Shown in pieces: positions 4,561 through 5,171 of a stretch of 5,171 nucleotides of DNA (its first letter is position 1; every line of letters starts with the position of its first letter). Origin of the DNA: an uncultured Christensenellaceae bacterium (GTDB taxonomy: Bacteria; Bacillota; Clostridia; Christensenellales; Pumilibacteraceae); assembly GCA_910588315.1 (NCBI GenBank), contig CAJUQF010000037.1:1-5171 (forward strand), written 5' to 3'. A program made the position numbers and the translations under genes. The notes under the pieces are model-generated. The model was not told the DNA's origin. It saw only the letters and a list, made by a program, of their open reading frames with translations, and did no database searches.

Positions 4561-5171
4561 ATGGTAAAGAAATACAAAAAAACGGACAACGTGTCGTACG
4601 CGCTCGGCGCGACGGTAACGATGGAACTTTTGAACAAGCGTCCTAAGTATGCGTGTTCGGTGTATATATCGCCGAAGTCGGATGTCGGCGCCGTGACGGA
4701 GCGAGCGCATGCGCTCGGCATAAGCGTCGTCGAGAGCGAAAAGGCGTTCAATATTTTAAGCCCCAAAGAGAACTGCTATGCGATAGGCGAGTTTGAAAAG
4801 TTCGATACCGGTATCGGCGCCGACAGGCACCATGTGGTGCTTGTCAATCCGTCCAATAGCGGTAATCTCGGTACTATCATGCGCGACGTTGCCGCATTCG
4901 ATTGTGCCGATCTCGTAATAATTCGTCCCGCCGTAGATATGTTCGATCCCAAGACCGTGCGCGCGAGCATGGGCGCGGTGTTCGATATCAACGTAAAATG
5001 TTTCGATTCTTTCGACGAGTATGTGCGCGAATATTCGGACAGGGAGATGGTCCCGTTTATGCTCTGCGGCAAGCCGTTCGGAGATAAAGATTTCGTGCGC
5101 GGTAAAAAATACTCGTTGATTTTCGGTAACGAAGCAACGGGGCTGCCGCAAAGTTTCGAAAAGTATGACGC
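4561..5171 (+). CDS. SpoU/TrmH-family RNA 2'-O-ribose methyltransferase (3' end outside window)
   Basis: The first 203 residues are present and open to the window end. SpoU (SPOUT) enzymes use S-adenosylmethionine to methylate ribose 2'-OH groups in tRNA or rRNA; the target of this one cannot be told from sequence. The N-terminal part (1-80) is a substrate-binding-like region with SPKENCYAIGEF at 67-78. Then comes motif 1, NPSNSGNLGTIMR at 96-108 with the conserved Asn99 and Arg108, PAVDMFDPKTVRASMGAVF at 123-141, and motif 2, LIFGNEATGLP at 186-196. Motif 3 and the rest of the knotted SAM site lie beyond the window. The start MVKKYKK matches what I recall of clostridial relatives, but the ATG has no Shine-Dalgarno sequence. 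It is a separate transcription unit from the pyr operon. Confidence 0.9.
   Translation, partial: MVKKYKKTDNVSYALGATVTMELLNKRPKYACSVYISPKSDVGAVTERAHALGISVVESEKAFNILSPKENCYAIGEFEKFDTGIGADRHHVVLVNPSNSGNLGTIMRDVAAFDCADLVIIRPAVDMFDPKTVRASMGAVFDINVKCFDSFDEYVREYSDREMVPFMLCGKPFGDKDFVRGKKYSLIFGNEATGLPQSFEKYD

Noticed and set aside
4756..5151. 131-codon - strand frame opposite the methyltransferase gene
   Set aside because: It is antisense to clear SpoU motifs in the + frame and shows no motif of its own.

Overview
The window holds the distal part of a de novo pyrimidine (UMP) biosynthesis operon and, after an AT-richer 500-base gap, the first two-thirds of an rRNA/tRNA 2'-O-methyltransferase-like gene. 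All genes lie on the + strand. PyrK next to a class 1B PyrD (the NAD-linked, heterotetrameric dihydroorotate dehydrogenase), a type-2 OMP decarboxylase and a Thermus-type PyrE, in the order pyrC-pyrF-pyrK-pyrD-pyrE, point to an anaerobic Firmicute of the class Clostridia. The GC-rich codon choice and repeat-laden spacer would suit an uncultured gut-type lineage, but that is inference and I cannot name a genus.

Layout: 1-168 is the 3' end of pyrC; 165-1052 pyrF; 1120-1884 pyrK; 1881-2792 pyrD; 2782-3357 pyrE, here reassigned to a TTG start; 3391-3711 and 3740-4060 are two unrecognised 106-residue membrane proteins; 4073-4109 is a probable intrinsic terminator; 4110-4560 is non-coding and contains short direct and inverted repeats; 4561-5171 is a SpoU/TrmH-family methyltransferase that runs off the window.

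The genes are tightly coupled: pyrC/pyrF and pyrK/pyrD share ATGA stop-start overlaps, and pyrD/pyrE overlap by 11 bases. The only sizeable internal gap (67 bases) is before pyrK. The encoded enzymes cover dihydroorotate formation (PyrC), its oxidation to orotate (PyrD with the electron-transfer subunit PyrK), phosphoribosylation to OMP (PyrE) and decarboxylation to UMP (PyrF). The two membrane proteins follow pyrE with short gaps and no terminator, so they are probably co-transcribed, but nothing in them shows a role in pyrimidine metabolism.

Most of the window is ordinary. The points most worth checking are an Asp-to-Asn-type change in the PyrE PRPP loop, the tandem pair of membrane proteins with matching length and topology, the repeat mosaic in the spacer, and the lack of a Shine-Dalgarno sequence before the methyltransferase. 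I see no convincing evidence of a novel multi-gene system.
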